Shown here: in pieces, positions 29,497-38,751 of the stretch
How the letters are laid out: every line of letters starts with the position of its first letter
Position numbering within the stretch: position 1 is the first letter of the stretch
Assembly: GCF_001429025.1 (NCBI RefSeq)
Contig: NZ_LMHT01000028.1
Span: 1 to 63,976, forward strand
DNA: 63,976 nucleotides
Reading direction: 5' to 3'
Source of the DNA: Phenylobacterium sp. Root700
GTDB lineage: Bacteria; Pseudomonadota; Alphaproteobacteria; Caulobacterales; Caulobacteraceae
The notes under the pieces: generated by a model
Database searches by the model: none
Told to the model about the DNA's origin: nothing
The model's input: only the letters and a program-made list of their open reading frames with translations
Position numbers and translations under genes: made by a program

Positions 29497-29504
29497 GGCC
29501 AAGC
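29475..29504. repeat. GGCCAC tandem units framed by an inverted repeat
   Basis: Three to four copies of GGCCAC lie between GCTTGGCC and GGCCAAGC arms. The element spans the start of the small membrane protein gene and follows the stop of the AlkD-like gene by the direction of transcription. Copy-number changes here would alter the N-terminus in steps of two residues. Confidence 0.6.
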
Positions 29505-29505
29505 C

Positions 29506-30231
29506 TCAGCCGCCCCTCATCCCCATCACCTGCGCCCGTTCGTCCGGCGCGAAATGCTCGACCGCGTAGCGCAGCATGGTGCGCGGCATGGTCGCCGCGT
29601 GGCGCTCCAGGAAGGCCAGCAAGCGACCCCGATCTTTCTTGCCCGCCTCGCGCAGCAGGCCGCCGACCGCCTTGTGGGTCAGGTCGTGGTCATCGCCGAC
29701 CAGGATCTCGGCCAAGGCGAAGGTGTCGTCCAGATCACCGCGTGAGACGAAGTGCAGGGTGGCGATGATCGCCGTGCGCCTTTCCCAAAGGTCGCCCGAA
29801 CGCGCCAACCGGTAGAGCAGGTCGCGCGGCTTATCGGCCAGATAGGCGCCCACCACGAACTTGGCGCCCAGGTCCACTAGGTCCCAATTGTTGATGCGGT
29901 CGTGACGGCGGACATAGAGGTCGAACAGCGCTTTGCGCTGGTCCGCTGTCGTCGCCTTGCGGCCGGCCTGCTTGGCCATGATGCTGACCGCGCCGGCCCG
30001 CGCCTCGTGGACCTCGCTGCCTAGCAGCGCCTCGATCTCGCCTAGCGGCATGTCGATGAAGGTCTTGGCCAGGTCGAAGACCTGGCCCATCCGCACGCCG
30101 ACGAACACGTCGCCGGCGCCGTACTGCCCCTCGCCCGTCTTGAAGTAGCGCTGGATCTTGGCCAGCTCTTCGTCGGAGCGAAGGGCGCCCAACCGCGCCA
30201 GGAACTGCTGGGCGTTCGGCGCGTCGGACAT
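29506..30231 (-). CDS. DNA alkylation repair (AlkD-like, HEAT-repeat) protein
   Basis: A 241-residue alpha-helical repeat protein of the AlkD/AlkC group: YFKTGEGQYGAGDVFVGVRMGQVFDLAK, then RHDRINNWDLVDLGAKFVVG and LWERRTAIIATLHFVSRGDLDDTFALAEIL. AlkD removes N3- and N7-alkylated bases by stacking DNA against HEAT repeats; residues of the Trp/Asp/Arg catalytic cleft appear in NNWDLVD and LWERR. Cytosolic. It is upstream of the small membrane protein on the same strand. Confidence 0.9.
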   Translation of the reverse strand: MSDAPNAQQFLARLGALRSDEELAKIQRYFKTGEGQYGAGDVFVGVRMGQVFDLAKTFIDMPLGEIEALLGSEVHEARAGAVSIMAKQAGRKATTADQRKALFDLYVRRHDRINNWDLVDLGAKFVVGAYLADKPRDLLYRLARSGDLWERRTAIIATLHFVSRGDLDDTFALAEILVGDDHDLTHKAVGGLLREAGKKDRGRLLAFLERHAATMPRTMLRYAVEHFAPDERAQVMGMRGG

Positions 30232-30265
30232 GGCCCCCTCCGTTCAGGCGGCCAGGGCTGGCCGC

Positions 30266-30475
30266 TTAGGGCAGGTCTTCGGCCAGGATGGCCATTTCGA
30301 ACATGAACGACCCGTCGCCGTCCTCGTCCTCGAAGACCACCCCGATGAACTCCTCGCCGATATAGACCTCGGCGGAGTCCTTCTGCTTGGGGCGGGGGAC
30401 CAGGGTGATCCGCGCATTGGCGAAGGTGCCGCGCAGATGGCCTTCAACCTTGCGGATAGTTCTCTCGTCCAGCAC
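30266..30475 (-). CDS. DUF3126 family protein
   Basis: A 69-residue protein typical of alphaproteobacteria (LDERTIRKVEGHLRGTFANARITLVPRPKQKDSAEVYIGEEFIGVVFEDEDGDGSFMFEMAIL). Function unknown. I place the start at GTG because AAGGAG lies exactly six bases upstream of it; an earlier TTG frame would swallow that ribosome site. It lies upstream of the AlkD-like gene with a gap of 34 bases and may be co-transcribed. Confidence 0.88.
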   Translation of the reverse strand: MLDERTIRKVEGHLRGTFANARITLVPRPKQKDSAEVYIGEEFIGVVFEDEDGDGSFMFEMAILAEDLP

Positions 30476-30716
30476 GCCGTGCTCCTTCGGATTCAACAGT
30501 GGCGGAACCTACATCGCTTTGCGCTCTCGAGGAAACCGTGGCGGCTCGTATTCCTGGGGACGTCCTGCCCCGAACGGCCTATGAATCGCAGATCAGATCG
30601 CGAAGGAAACCCCCAGTGGCCGGGTGATCAACCCATACGACCGCCGATAAGGCCTGCGGGCCGCGTCGGCGCTTGCGTTGATTTCCGCCTCGTTTCGGGC
30701 CTCTGGGACAGCCGCC

Positions 30717-31889
30717 ATGGCGTTCTTTCGCAACACCACCGTCAACCTGCTGAACCTGCACTATGGCGTCCACGCCCTGGCACTCAGCGGCGGCGGCGCG
30801 TTCTTCGCGGTGTTCCTGCTGCGGGCGGGCGTCCCAGCCCATGGCGTGCTGGCCTCGCTCGCCGCGATCCTGATCGGCCGGTTCTTCATCCGCCCCTCGG
30901 TGCTGATCCTGGGCAAGCGCCATGGCCTCAAGCCGCTGGTGATCGCCGGCACGATCCTGACCGCCCTGCAGTACCCGCTGCTGGCCGAGGTGAACGGCGT
31001 CGGTTGGCCGCTGCTGGCGTTGTGCGCGGTCTCCTCGCTGGGCGACACCTTCTACTGGACTTCCTACCACGCCTATTTCGCCTCGCTCGGCGACGCCGAG
31101 CACCGGGGCCACCAGGTCGGCGCACGCGAAGCCATCGCCGCCCTGGTCGGGATCGCCGCGCCGCTGCTGACCGGCTGGGCCCTGGTCACGCTCGGGCCGC
31201 GCGTGGCGTTCGGGGCCACGGCGCTGGCCCTGGCGCTCTCGGCCCTGCCGCTGCTCAAGACCCCCAACGTTCTGGTCGCCGCCGACGCCCCCGGCGCGCT
31301 GCACGCCGCCTGGCCAGGGGTGCTGATGCTCGCGGCCGACGGCTGGACCGCGGCGGGCTACGTCTTCGTCTGGCAGATCGCCCTCTTCCTCTCGCTGGGC
31401 GAGAGCTTCGCCGCGTTCGGCGGTGCGATGGCGTTGGCCGCTGTCGCCGGCGCGATCACCGGCCTGCTGCTTGGCCGCTTCATCGACGCGGGGCATGGGC
31501 GGCGGGCCGTGTGGCTGGCGGCCGGGACGATGGCCGCCGCGCTCATCTTCCGGGCCACCGGATACGGCCACCCTGCTGTCGCGGTGGTCGCCAATGCGGC
31601 GGGCGCGCTGGTCAACGCCTTCTACACCCCGACCATGATGACGGCGGTCTACAACCAGGCCCAGGCCTCGCCCTGCACGCTTCGCTTCCACGTCGCGACG
31701 GAGGGCGGCTGGGACGCCGGCGGCGCGGCCGGCTGCCTGGCGGCGGCCGGACTGCTATGGGCGGGCGCGCCGCTGTGGGCGGCGATCCTGCTGTCGCTGC
31801 TGGGAACCACCGCCGCCTTCGCCCTGCTACGCCGATACTATGGCGCGCAGGCCTCAGGTGTCGCCCAGGCGCCGACGCCGGTCAGATGA
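30717..31889 (+). CDS. Major facilitator superfamily transporter
   Basis: A 390-residue inner-membrane carrier with about 12 hydrophobic segments (AFFAVFLLRAGVPAHGVLASLAAILIGRFFIRP and others). The loop pattern after helix 2 and YHAYFASLGDAEHRG in the middle fit MFS proteins. The substrate is not evident. I start at MAFFRNTTVNLLNLHYGVHAL, skipping an upstream Met without membrane-protein character. It overlaps the convergent cysE end by 8 bases. Confidence 0.88.
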   Translation: MAFFRNTTVNLLNLHYGVHALALSGGGAFFAVFLLRAGVPAHGVLASLAAILIGRFFIRPSVLILGKRHGLKPLVIAGTILTALQYPLLAEVNGVGWPLLALCAVSSLGDTFYWTSYHAYFASLGDAEHRGHQVGAREAIAALVGIAAPLLTGWALVTLGPRVAFGATALALALSALPLLKTPNVLVAADAPGALHAAWPGVLMLAADGWTAAGYVFVWQIALFLSLGESFAAFGGAMALAAVAGAITGLLLGRFIDAGHGRRAVWLAAGTMAAALIFRATGYGHPAVAVVANAAGALVNAFYTPTMMTAVYNQAQASPCTLRFHVATEGGWDAGGAAGCLAAAGLLWAGAPLWAAILLSLLGTTAAFALLRRYYGAQASGVAQAPTPVR

Positions 31890-32730
31890 CGTAGTCGTAC
31901 ACGGCCTCGGCCAGGGTGTGGTCCATGCTGCGCGCCGGCTCTTCGCAGGTCGGGCAGTTGACCAGCCGCGCGGGCACGCCGGCCGCCGTGCAGTGGGCGG
32001 GCACGGGCTTGAGCACCACCGAACCCGACGCGATCTTGGCGTAGTCGCCGATGGTGATGTTGCCCAGCACCTTGGCGCCCGCACCCAGCAGGACGCCCTT
32101 GCCGATCTTGGGGTGGCGGTCACCGCGCTCGGCGCCGGTGCCGCCCAGGGTCACGTCCTGCAGCATCGACACGTCGTCGCCGATCACCGCGGTCTCGCCG
32201 ATGACGATGCCGGTGCCGTGGTCGATGAAAACGCCCGAGCCGATCCGCGTGGCCGGGTGGATATCCACCTGGAACACCTCGGACATGCGGCTTTGCAGGT
32301 AAAGCGCGATGGTCTCGCGGCCCTGATGCCACAGCCAGTGCGCCACCCGCTGGGTCTGCAGGGCCTGGAAGCCCTTGAAGAACAGGAACGGCTGCACATA
32401 GCCCTTGCAGGCCGGGTCGCGCTCGAACACCGCCTTCAGGTCGGCCTCGACCACGCCGACCAGGCGCGGGTCGCTGCGATAGGCCGCGTCGGCCAGTTCG
32501 CGCAGGCTCATCGCCCGCAGTTCCTGGTCGCCCAGCTTTCGCGCCAGTTGATAGGACAGGGCGTCGCCCAGGTCCTCGTGGCTTAGAATGACGGCGTTCA
32601 GCAGCGAGGCGAGCGCGGGCTCGGCCTTCGCGGCGCGCTCGGCCTCCATGCGCAACGACGCCCAAACCGGCGGCGGCGCAGTCGGATCGATGACTTCAAG
32701 GCGTTGGCTCAAAGGCTCCTCCCGTCCCAA
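31882..32730 (-). CDS. cysE: Serine O-acetyltransferase
   Basis: A 282-residue CysE: N-terminal helical domain, then the hexapeptide helix with DIHPATRIGSGVFIDHGTG and DVTLGGTGAERGDRHPKIG, including the active-site His residues. It makes O-acetylserine from serine and acetyl-CoA, the carbon skeleton for cysteine. The C-terminus ends in YDYVI, close to the C-terminal Ile that lets CysE bind cysteine synthase. It follows the Nudix gene by 10 bases and is probably in the same operon. Confidence 0.95.
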   Translation of the reverse strand: MGREEPLSQRLEVIDPTAPPPVWASLRMEAERAAKAEPALASLLNAVILSHEDLGDALSYQLARKLGDQELRAMSLRELADAAYRSDPRLVGVVEADLKAVFERDPACKGYVQPFLFFKGFQALQTQRVAHWLWHQGRETIALYLQSRMSEVFQVDIHPATRIGSGVFIDHGTGIVIGETAVIGDDVSMLQDVTLGGTGAERGDRHPKIGKGVLLGAGAKVLGNITIGDYAKIASGSVVLKPVPAHCTAAGVPARLVNCPTCEEPARSMDHTLAEAVYDYVI

Positions 32731-32740
32731 AGGCGGTCCC

Positions 32741-33355
32741 CTATCCTAACATGGCGCGCGCAAGCGCGTCCGGCAAATGGCCCTCGCGAGCCATATGGTA
32801 CGCCCGCAGCAGCATCGCCACTGTCAGGGCGTCACGAATATGTCCGTCGCTCGCCGCATCGAGGGCCTCGCGGAACGGGACCCTCACCTGCGCGATCTCC
32901 TCGGTGTCGTCGGCATGGTGCGTCTCGCTCGCCGGCGCCAGTCCGGTGGCGAGGTATCCCACCGCCAGCTCGTCTGTCACCGAGTTTGACAACTGCATCC
33001 GCAGAACCTCGCGCCAGTCGCGCGCGCAAAGCCCGGTCTCCTCGGCCAATTCACGCTTGGCGCCGTCCAACGGATCCTCGCCTTTCGGCCCGCCGCCCTC
33101 CGGGATCTCCCAGCTATAGTCGCCGAACGCCAGCCGATGCTGACCGACCAGGACGATGCTTCCGTCCTCATGGATCGGCAGGATGGCCAAGGCCACATTC
33201 TTGAACCCGACCAGTCCGTAGCAGGCCGGCGCGCCGGTCGGCGCCACGGCCTGCTGCTCGGTCACCGCGATCCAGGGGTTTTCGTAGACAACCCTGGCCT
33301 CGCCCGGCCTCCAGGGCGTTCCATGAGCTTCGAGCCACGCAGGTTTTTGCGACAT
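32741..33355 (-). CDS. Nudix hydrolase (ADP-ribose pyrophosphatase-like)
   Basis: A 204-residue protein with a complete Nudix box, from GGGPKGEDP to KRELAEETGL, spacing G-x5-E-x7-REUxEExGU intact. The upstream VVYENPWIAVTEQQAVAPTG and SWEIPEGG resemble ADP-ribose pyrophosphatases. It should hydrolyse a nucleoside diphosphate linked to another group in the cytosol, with Mg2+. Ten bases separate it from cysE. It diverges from the nitroreductase gene. Confidence 0.93.
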   Translation of the reverse strand: MSQKPAWLEAHGTPWRPGEARVVYENPWIAVTEQQAVAPTGAPACYGLVGFKNVALAILPIHEDGSIVLVGQHRLAFGDYSWEIPEGGGPKGEDPLDGAKRELAEETGLCARDWREVLRMQLSNSVTDELAVGYLATGLAPASETHHADDTEEIAQVRVPFREALDAASDGHIRDALTVAMLLRAYHMAREGHLPDALARAMLG

Positions 33356-33435
33356 ATTCTCAACTAGCCTTGCAGATCGGGCCGTTGGTCCCCAATAAAG
33401 GCTTCCCCTATCGGCTTTCCTAACGAGGCGCTCCC

Positions 33436-34047
33436 TTGACCATCGCTCTTCCCAACGCGCCCGCCTTCGGAACGCCCGTCGAACAGCGCCCTCACCCGGA
33501 GCTGCTGAACTTCCTGGCTACGCGGCGCTCGGCCTCGGCGGTGACCCTGGCCGCGCCGGCGCCCAGCGGCGACGAGATCGCCGCCCTCATCAGCCTGGCC
33601 GCCCGGGTTCCCGATCACGGCAAGCTCTCGCCGTGGCGCTTCATCGTGCTGGAGGGGGATGGCAAGGCCGCCTTCGCCGCGCGCCTGGAGGAGCTCGCGC
33701 TGTCGCGGGGCGACGCCAAGGCCGTGGCCAAACTCGCCAAGCTGAAGATCCCGCCGGCCGGCGTCGCGGTGATTTCCCGCCCCAAGGTCCGCGAAATTCC
33801 GGAATGGGAGCAGGTGCTCTCGGCGGGCGCGGTCTGCACCACCCTGCTCTACGCCGCCCAAGCGCTCGGCTACGGCGCCAACTGGATCACCGATTGGTAC
33901 GCCTATGACGCCCAGGCCAACGCCATCTTGGGCGTCGAGGCCGATGAAAAGGTGGCGGGCTTTATCTTCATGGGGACTCTGAAGGAGCCGCCGCTGGAGC
34001 GTGAGCGGCCCGATCCCGCGGCCCTGACGACCGTCTGGCGGCCATAA
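33436..34047 (+). CDS. Nitroreductase family protein (YdjA-like)
   Basis: A 203-residue FMN-dependent reductase. RRSASAVTLAAPAPS near residue 30 is the phosphate/FMN contact, AARVPDHGKLSPWRFIVL is typical of the short YdjA group, and LYAAQALGYGANWITDWYAYD fits the FMN site of the C-terminal half. It reduces nitro compounds or quinones with NAD(P)H; the natural substrate is unknown. TTG start with GAGGCG six bases before. Confidence 0.9.
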   Translation: MTIALPNAPAFGTPVEQRPHPELLNFLATRRSASAVTLAAPAPSGDEIAALISLAARVPDHGKLSPWRFIVLEGDGKAAFAARLEELALSRGDAKAVAKLAKLKIPPAGVAVISRPKVREIPEWEQVLSAGAVCTTLLYAAQALGYGANWITDWYAYDAQANAILGVEADEKVAGFIFMGTLKEPPLERERPDPAALTTVWRP

Positions 34048-34053
34048 GGCCCC

Positions 34054-34096
34054 AAAAAAACACAACGGCCGAACGGCGATGGCGCGCCGCCCGGCC
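34054..34096 (-). terminator. Terminator on the queF side
   Basis: On the minus strand GGCCGggCGGCG and CGCCGttCGGCC arms pair with a 2-by-2 internal loop and are followed by a run of seven T. It is oriented to end transcripts coming from queF, about 240 bases downstream of its stop. Confidence 0.55.
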
Positions 34097-34236
34097 TGAT
34101 GTGACACGCCCGAGGAGAGATGGGCGACAGCGTCATAACACACCGGCAACCGGTCGCCTAGTCGACACCGAGCTTCTCACGCACACAATTTGCGCGTTAG
34201 TCGCCACAGGTTCGGAAAGAGCGCTGATCCAGAGTT

Positions 34237-34256
34237 GTATTCGATATTCCGAATAC
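34237..34256. repeat. 20-base palindrome between convergent genes
   Basis: GTATTCG and CGAATAC flank ATATTC. The element is AT-rich compared with its surroundings and is not in an obvious promoter, since both neighbours end here. The region 34100-34310 also holds a weak short frame that I do not call. Confidence 0.5.
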
Positions 34257-34333
34257 TTTAAGGGACACCGCCGCCAGGCGATGGTTAACCGTCCGTTCTG
34301 GGACAATTAACCAATATCCGGCGCGAATGCTCG

Positions 34334-34789
34334 TTATCCGCGCCCGCGATATGTCGCCACGCCTTGATCAGGGACCCACAATCCCTGAGGCGCCGGACCC
34401 GACTGCCAGAAGACATCGATCGGAATGCCGCCGCGCGGGAACCAGTACCCACCGATCCGCAGCCAGCGCGGTGCGGCGATTTCGACGATTTTCCGGCCGA
34501 TGGCCACGGTGCAGTCCTCATGGAACGCGCCGTGATTGCGGAATGAACCCAGATAGAGCTTCAGCGACTTGGACTCGATCAGCCAGTCGCCGGGCGCATA
34601 GTCGATCACTAGATGCGCGAAGTCGGGCTGCCCGGTGACTGGGCATAGCGAAGTAAATTCCGGCGCGGTGAACCGGGCCAGATAGAGCGTATCGCTCTGC
34701 GGATTGGGGACACGCTCGAGCACGGCCGTCTCGGGGCTGTCGAAGCCCCGGACGTCCCGGCCCAGCTGGGTCAGATGCATTTCGTCCAT
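34334..34789 (-). CDS. queF: NADPH-dependent 7-cyano-7-deazaguanine (preQ0) reductase
   Basis: A 151-residue unimodular QueF. It reduces the nitrile preQ0 to preQ1 for queuosine in tRNA. The catalytic Cys49 is in [15 protein letters not shown] together with Asp56, and the substrate/NADPH motif [20 protein letters not shown] follows. The start [10 protein letters not shown] gives the usual length; the frame upstream is open but reads antisense to the SDR leader. Divergent from the SDR gene by about 80 bases. Confidence 0.95.
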   Translation of the reverse strand: MDEMHLTQLGRDVRGFDSPETAVLERVPNPQSDTLYLARFTAPEFTSLCPVTGQPDFAHLVIDYAPGDWLIESKSLKLYLGSFRNHGAFHEDCTVAIGRKIVEIAAPRWLRIGGYWFPRGGIPIDVFWQSGPAPQGLWVPDQGVATYRGRG

Positions 34790-34868
34790 GCCGCGATTTA
34801 TCCCGCCGCGAGGTTTGCGGCAACCGGCGCAGCCGCTATCAACAGCCAACATCGAAGGGGAGAGAACA

Positions 34869-35672
34869 ATGTCCGGCAAGGATTTCACAGACTTCGTCGT
34901 CGTAGTGACGGGCGCCTCCACGGGCCTTGGTCGGGCCATCGCGGTCGAAACCGCGAGCCGCGGCGCCGCGGCGGTGGTGATCAACTACGCCAGCAGCGCC
35001 GAGGAAGCCCAGGAAACCGCCCGCCAGGTCGAGGCCCACGGCGCCAAGGCCGTACTGGTCCAGGGCGACGTAGCGCTCGACGCCGATTGCCGGAAAATCG
35101 CCGCGGCGGCCGAGCCCTTTGGCCGCATCGACGCCCTGTTCAACAACGCCGGCGTCACTAAGTTCGCGCCCAACCACGCCGACCTGGAGGCCGTCTCGGC
35201 CGAAGACTTCCTGCGCCTCTACAGCGTCAACGTGGTCGGGGCCTTCCAGATGGTTCGCGCCGCCCGCGCCCTGCTGGAGGCCGCGCCGCGCCCCGGCGCG
35301 GTGGTCAACACCTCGTCCATCGCCGGCGTGGCGGGTATCGGCTCGTCGGTGCCCTACGCCGCCTCCAAGGGCGCGATGAACACCCTGACGCTGTCGCTGG
35401 CCCGGGCCCTCGCGCCGAAGATCCGCGTCAACGCGATCTGCCCCGGCTTCATCGACACGCCCTGGTTCGACAAGGGCGTGGGCGCCGAGCGCGCTCAGAA
35501 GATGCGCGACGGCGCGGCCGCCTCCACGCCGCTGAAGGCCGCCTCCACCGCCGAGGATATCGCCGCCGCCGCGGTCTTCCTCGCCTCCACGGCGTCGCGG
35601 CACGTCACCGGCGAGACCCTGCTGGTCGATGCCGGGACCCATCTCGGCTACACGCCGATGTCCATGCGCTAG
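34869..35672 (+). CDS. Short-chain dehydrogenase/reductase (SDR)
   Basis: A 267-residue classical SDR. NAD(P)-binding [12 protein letters not shown] at residues 12-23, NNAG about residue 95, and the catalytic Ser-Tyr-Lys in [21 protein letters not shown]. The C-terminal [19 protein letters not shown] is typical. It oxidises or reduces an alcohol/ketone of unknown identity. The start is at MSGKDFTDF, preceded by GGGGAGAG. No partner genes are adjacent. Confidence 0.92.
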   Translation: MSGKDFTDFVVVVTGASTGLGRAIAVETASRGAAAVVINYASSAEEAQETARQVEAHGAKAVLVQGDVALDADCRKIAAAAEPFGRIDALFNNAGVTKFAPNHADLEAVSAEDFLRLYSVNVVGAFQMVRAARALLEAAPRPGAVVNTSSIAGVAGIGSSVPYAASKGAMNTLTLSLARALAPKIRVNAICPGFIDTPWFDKGVGAERAQKMRDGAAASTPLKAASTAEDIAAAAVFLASTASRHVTGETLLVDAGTHLGYTPMSMR

Positions 35673-35730
35673 ACGCCACAGGCGTCACCCGCAAACCACA
35701 GGCCTGCGTCATAGAGCCCCGCCCCGGGGT

Positions 35731-35747
35731 TTGTTAACGTTCAACAA
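35731..35747. repeat. Imperfect palindrome upstream of the porin gene
   Basis: TTGTTAACGTTCAACAA is a near-dyad in an AT-rich stretch about 130 bases before the TorF-type porin start. It is a possible operator. It lacks the N7 spacing of a CtrA box. Confidence 0.3.
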
Positions 35748-35872
35748 TCGAAGACCCAATAGGTAGCCCCCTCTTCGAGCTCCCCCCTTCGTTGATCTGG
35801 CGCTCGCCCGCGCGGCGATCTCCATCTTGCGACGGGTCGGGAGCTCGACTGGATCAGGGGACAACCACCGTA

Positions 35873-36571
35873 GTGAACGTTTTCAAAACCACGCTTCTCG
35901 CCGCTTCGGCGACCCTCGCCTTGAGCAGCGGCGCCATGGCGCAAGAGCCAACCAAGGCGCTCGACGTCTCGTTCAATCTCGGCGCGGCCACCGACTATGT
36001 GTACCACGGCGTCAGCCAGAGCGACGGGAACCCACAGCTGTCGGCCGGCGTCGACACCACCCTGTGGGGCGTCGGCTACGTCGGGACCTGGATCTCGACG
36101 GCCGACTTCGACAACGGCACCAACGCCGAATACGACCTCTATGTCGGCGCAAGGCCGCAACTCGGCCCGGTCACTCTCGACCTCGGCGTGATCTACTACG
36201 GCTACATCAACCAAGCCGTGGGCCCGAAACAGGACTTCATCGTCTTCAAGCTTGGCGGCGCGATTCCGCTCGGCGCGGCGACGCTCGGCGCGGAGGTCCA
36301 CCATTCCAACGATTTCTTCGGCCAGACCGGCAAGGCCACCTATGTCGAGCTGAACGGCGCGATGCCCATCGCCGAGAAGTTCAAAGTCTCGGGCGCGCTC
36401 GGCCACCAGAAGGTCGCCTATGACGGCGACTACACCACCTGGAACCTTGGCGTCAGCTACGCCGTCAACGACGTCGTCGGCCTCGACCTGCGCTACCATG
36501 ACACCGACGCCCACGACCTCGGCGACATCTACGACGGCCGCGTGGTTCTTGGCGTGAAGGCCGCATTCTAG
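35873..36571 (+). CDS. TorF family putative porin
   Basis: A 232-residue outer-membrane barrel: signal peptide MNVFKTTLLAASATLALSSGAMAQ, then DVSFNLGAATDYVYHGVSQSDGNPQLS, the signature of the TorF/TIGR02001 family, and alternating beta strands ending in VVLGVKAAF with a terminal Phe. It probably forms a small channel. The start is GTG, 13 bases after AGGGG. An intrinsic terminator follows about 24 bases after the stop, ending this unit. Confidence 0.9.
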   Translation: MNVFKTTLLAASATLALSSGAMAQEPTKALDVSFNLGAATDYVYHGVSQSDGNPQLSAGVDTTLWGVGYVGTWISTADFDNGTNAEYDLYVGARPQLGPVTLDLGVIYYGYINQAVGPKQDFIVFKLGGAIPLGAATLGAEVHHSNDFFGQTGKATYVELNGAMPIAEKFKVSGALGHQKVAYDGDYTTWNLGVSYAVNDVVGLDLRYHDTDAHDLGDIYDGRVVLGVKAAF

Positions 36572-36594
36572 GACACTTTGAAATATTGACATGG

Positions 36595-36630
36595 AGAGCC
36601 GCTCCGGCGACGGGGCGGCTCTTCTATTTT
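36595..36630 (+). terminator. Intrinsic terminator after the TorF-type porin
   Basis: Perfect 8-bp arms AGAGCCGC and GCGGCTCT with a 12-base loop, followed by TCTATTTT. It overlaps the longest open frame of the next gene, which argues that the dehydratase gene starts further downstream. Confidence 0.8.
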
Positions 36631-36782
36631 CTGGTCTCGAAAGCGACTATTCTTGGATAGTTGGGGTCAGGATAAAAAAACGACGTTCGCGCGTGGAGCG
36701 AAATCGTCGCGACCGAGTTTCATTGGACGGTCGCGTCGACGCGTCTATGTTGCCACTTGAGACGACCAGCGGAGCGCGATTC

Positions 36783-38720
36783 ATGGAGCAAATGGCCAAT
36801 CGGGCTCAAACCATCGCCGCTGATGCTCTGATTGCCGCCGGTGCTTTCTTTCTCGCCTACCTTCTTTCGTCAGGACAATTCCTGGACGCGGCGACGCCTG
36901 GACTTCCTACACTCAAGCTGTTGCAGCTCGTGGGCATCTACACCGCCCTGGCCGCGGTGTTCTCCGCGGTCTTCCGCCGCGAGCTCTCGCCCTGGCGCTA
37001 TGTCTCGATCCCAGACGCGATGGTCCTTGCCCGAACCGCGTTCCTGACGGCGGGCGTCTTCCTCCTCATCATCTTCGTCCTGACCCGCGCCGAGGGCCTG
37101 CCCCGCTCGGCGCTCGCCATGGCCGTCGTCTTCCAGATGGTCGGCTCGATGGGCGCGCGGATCGTTCGCCGCGCCCTGCACGAGCACGCCCTGGACAGCT
37201 TCGCCCCGCTCAAGACCATCCGCGACCGCGCGGCCCAGGCGCCGGCCCTGCTGCTCATCGGCCCGCCGTCGCTGGCCGACTCCTATCTGCGCGACGTCGC
37301 GCGCCGCCATGACCACACCTGGTCGCCGATCGGCATCGTCGGTCCCGACGCCCGCGACGTGGGCCAGCAGGTCCGCGGCGTCTGCGTGATCGAAAGCCTG
37401 AACAATCTCGAAGCGGCCCTGACCGACCTGCGCCGCTGGAACCGCTATCCGCGCGCGGTGCTGTTCCTGGACGAGCCAGGCCACCTGAAGGGCCTGACCG
37501 CCGACCACCTCGGCCAGCTCAAGAACGACGGCGTGCGCCTCCTCCGCCTGCCCTCGATCGTCGAGTTCGCCCACCAGGACGGCATGTCGCTGCTGCCGAT
37601 GCGCGAGATCAGCGTCGAGGAACTGCTGGCCCGCGACCCGATCGAACTCGACCGCATGGCGGTCGGCGCGCTGATCCGCGGCCGACGGGTGCTGATCACC
37701 GGCGCCGGCGGCTCCATCGGCGCCGAGCTCACCCGCCAGGTGGCGAGCTTCCAGGCCGGCCACATCACCCTGATGGATTTCTCGGAAACCTCGCTGTTCG
37801 AGATCGACCGCGAGATGGGCGAGACCTTCCCTGGCCTGTCGCGCAGCGCCGTGCTCTGCGACGTGCGCAATTCGCGCCGCCTACAGGCCGCCTTCACGAA
37901 TGAAAAGCCTGACCTAGTCTTCCACGCCGCGGCGCTGAAGCACGTCTCTATGGTCGAGCAGCACCCCTGCGAGGGCGTGCTCACCAACGTCGTCGGCACC
38001 TGGAACGTGACCGAGGCCGCCAAGGTCTGCGGCGCGGCCCAGATGATCCTGATCTCCACCGACAAGGCCGTCGATCCGTCCAATGTCATGGGCGCCACCA
38101 AACGCCTGGCCGAGGCGGTCATCCAGGCCCAGCAGGTCGGCCCCGGCACCCGCTTCTCGGCGGTCCGCTTCGGCAATGTGCTGGGCTCGGCGGGGTCGGT
38201 GGTGCCGATCTTCCGCTCGCAGATCGAGCGCGGCGGCCCGGTCACCGTCACTCATGAAGACATCGAACGCTTCTTCATGACCATTCCGGAGGCCGCCCAG
38301 CTGGTTCTCCACGCCACCGCCACCTGCGCCGAGGGCGAGGACGCCGACCACGCGCGCCTGTTCCTGCTGGAGATGGGCGAACCGGTCCGCATCATGGACC
38401 TGGCCCGCCAGATGATCGCCCTGTCGGGCCGCACGCCCGGCAAGGACATCGAGATCGAGGTGACCGGCCTGCGGCCCGGCGAGAAGCTCACCGAGGCCCT
38501 GCTGGACGAAACCGAAAGCTCTCTGCCCTGCGCGCCCAAGGTCATGGAGGTCGTCTCGACCTCGGCCCTGCGCATCACCGCCAATCACCTGCACGAGCTG
38601 GAAACCCTGGCCGAACGCGGTGACGTGGACGAGGTTCGCAGCAAGCTGTTCGACATTGTCGCCCAGGTCCGCGGCGAGAAGCCGCCGGTTCCGGCGCTCC
38701 GGGTCGTCTCCAGCGCGTGA
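36783..38720 (+). CDS. Membrane-anchored nucleotide-sugar 4,6-dehydratase (CapD/PglF type)
   Basis: About 645 residues: four N-terminal membrane helices, a CoA-binding-like domain (PALLLIGPPSLADSYLRDV), then an SDR catalytic domain with GAGGSIGAEL and ISTDKAVDPSNVMGATKRLAE. In that last motif Met replaces the usual Tyr before xxxK, as in UDP-GlcNAc 4,6-dehydratases. It likely starts synthesis of a dideoxy amino sugar for EPS or O-antigen. I start at MEQMANRAQ (an ATG at 36747 is the alternative) because a terminator occupies the longer frame. Confidence 0.92.
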   Translation: MEQMANRAQTIAADALIAAGAFFLAYLLSSGQFLDAATPGLPTLKLLQLVGIYTALAAVFSAVFRRELSPWRYVSIPDAMVLARTAFLTAGVFLLIIFVLTRAEGLPRSALAMAVVFQMVGSMGARIVRRALHEHALDSFAPLKTIRDRAAQAPALLLIGPPSLADSYLRDVARRHDHTWSPIGIVGPDARDVGQQVRGVCVIESLNNLEAALTDLRRWNRYPRAVLFLDEPGHLKGLTADHLGQLKNDGVRLLRLPSIVEFAHQDGMSLLPMREISVEELLARDPIELDRMAVGALIRGRRVLITGAGGSIGAELTRQVASFQAGHITLMDFSETSLFEIDREMGETFPGLSRSAVLCDVRNSRRLQAAFTNEKPDLVFHAAALKHVSMVEQHPCEGVLTNVVGTWNVTEAAKVCGAAQMILISTDKAVDPSNVMGATKRLAEAVIQAQQVGPGTRFSAVRFGNVLGSAGSVVPIFRSQIERGGPVTVTHEDIERFFMTIPEAAQLVLHATATCAEGEDADHARLFLLEMGEPVRIMDLARQMIALSGRTPGKDIEIEVTGLRPGEKLTEALLDETESSLPCAPKVMEVVSTSALRITANHLHELETLAERGDVDEVRSKLFDIVAQVRGEKPPVPALRVVSSA

Positions 38721-38751
38721 CGTAGGCGCTCCAAGCGTCTAAGTCGTGCCT

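Noticed and set aside
34101..34310. Short frame RLVDTELLTHTICALV.. between nitroreductase and queF
   Set aside because: Third-base GC is only moderate, there is no clear ribosome site, and it contains the AT-rich palindrome. It could be a small gene but I cannot support it.
35734..35747. TTAACG.. element before the TorF porin as a CtrA box
   Set aside because: No second TTAA at the seven-base spacing; kept only as a palindrome.
36591..36782. Longer start for the 4,6-dehydratase
   Set aside because: The extension begins inside an intrinsic terminator hairpin and has noncoding-like composition.
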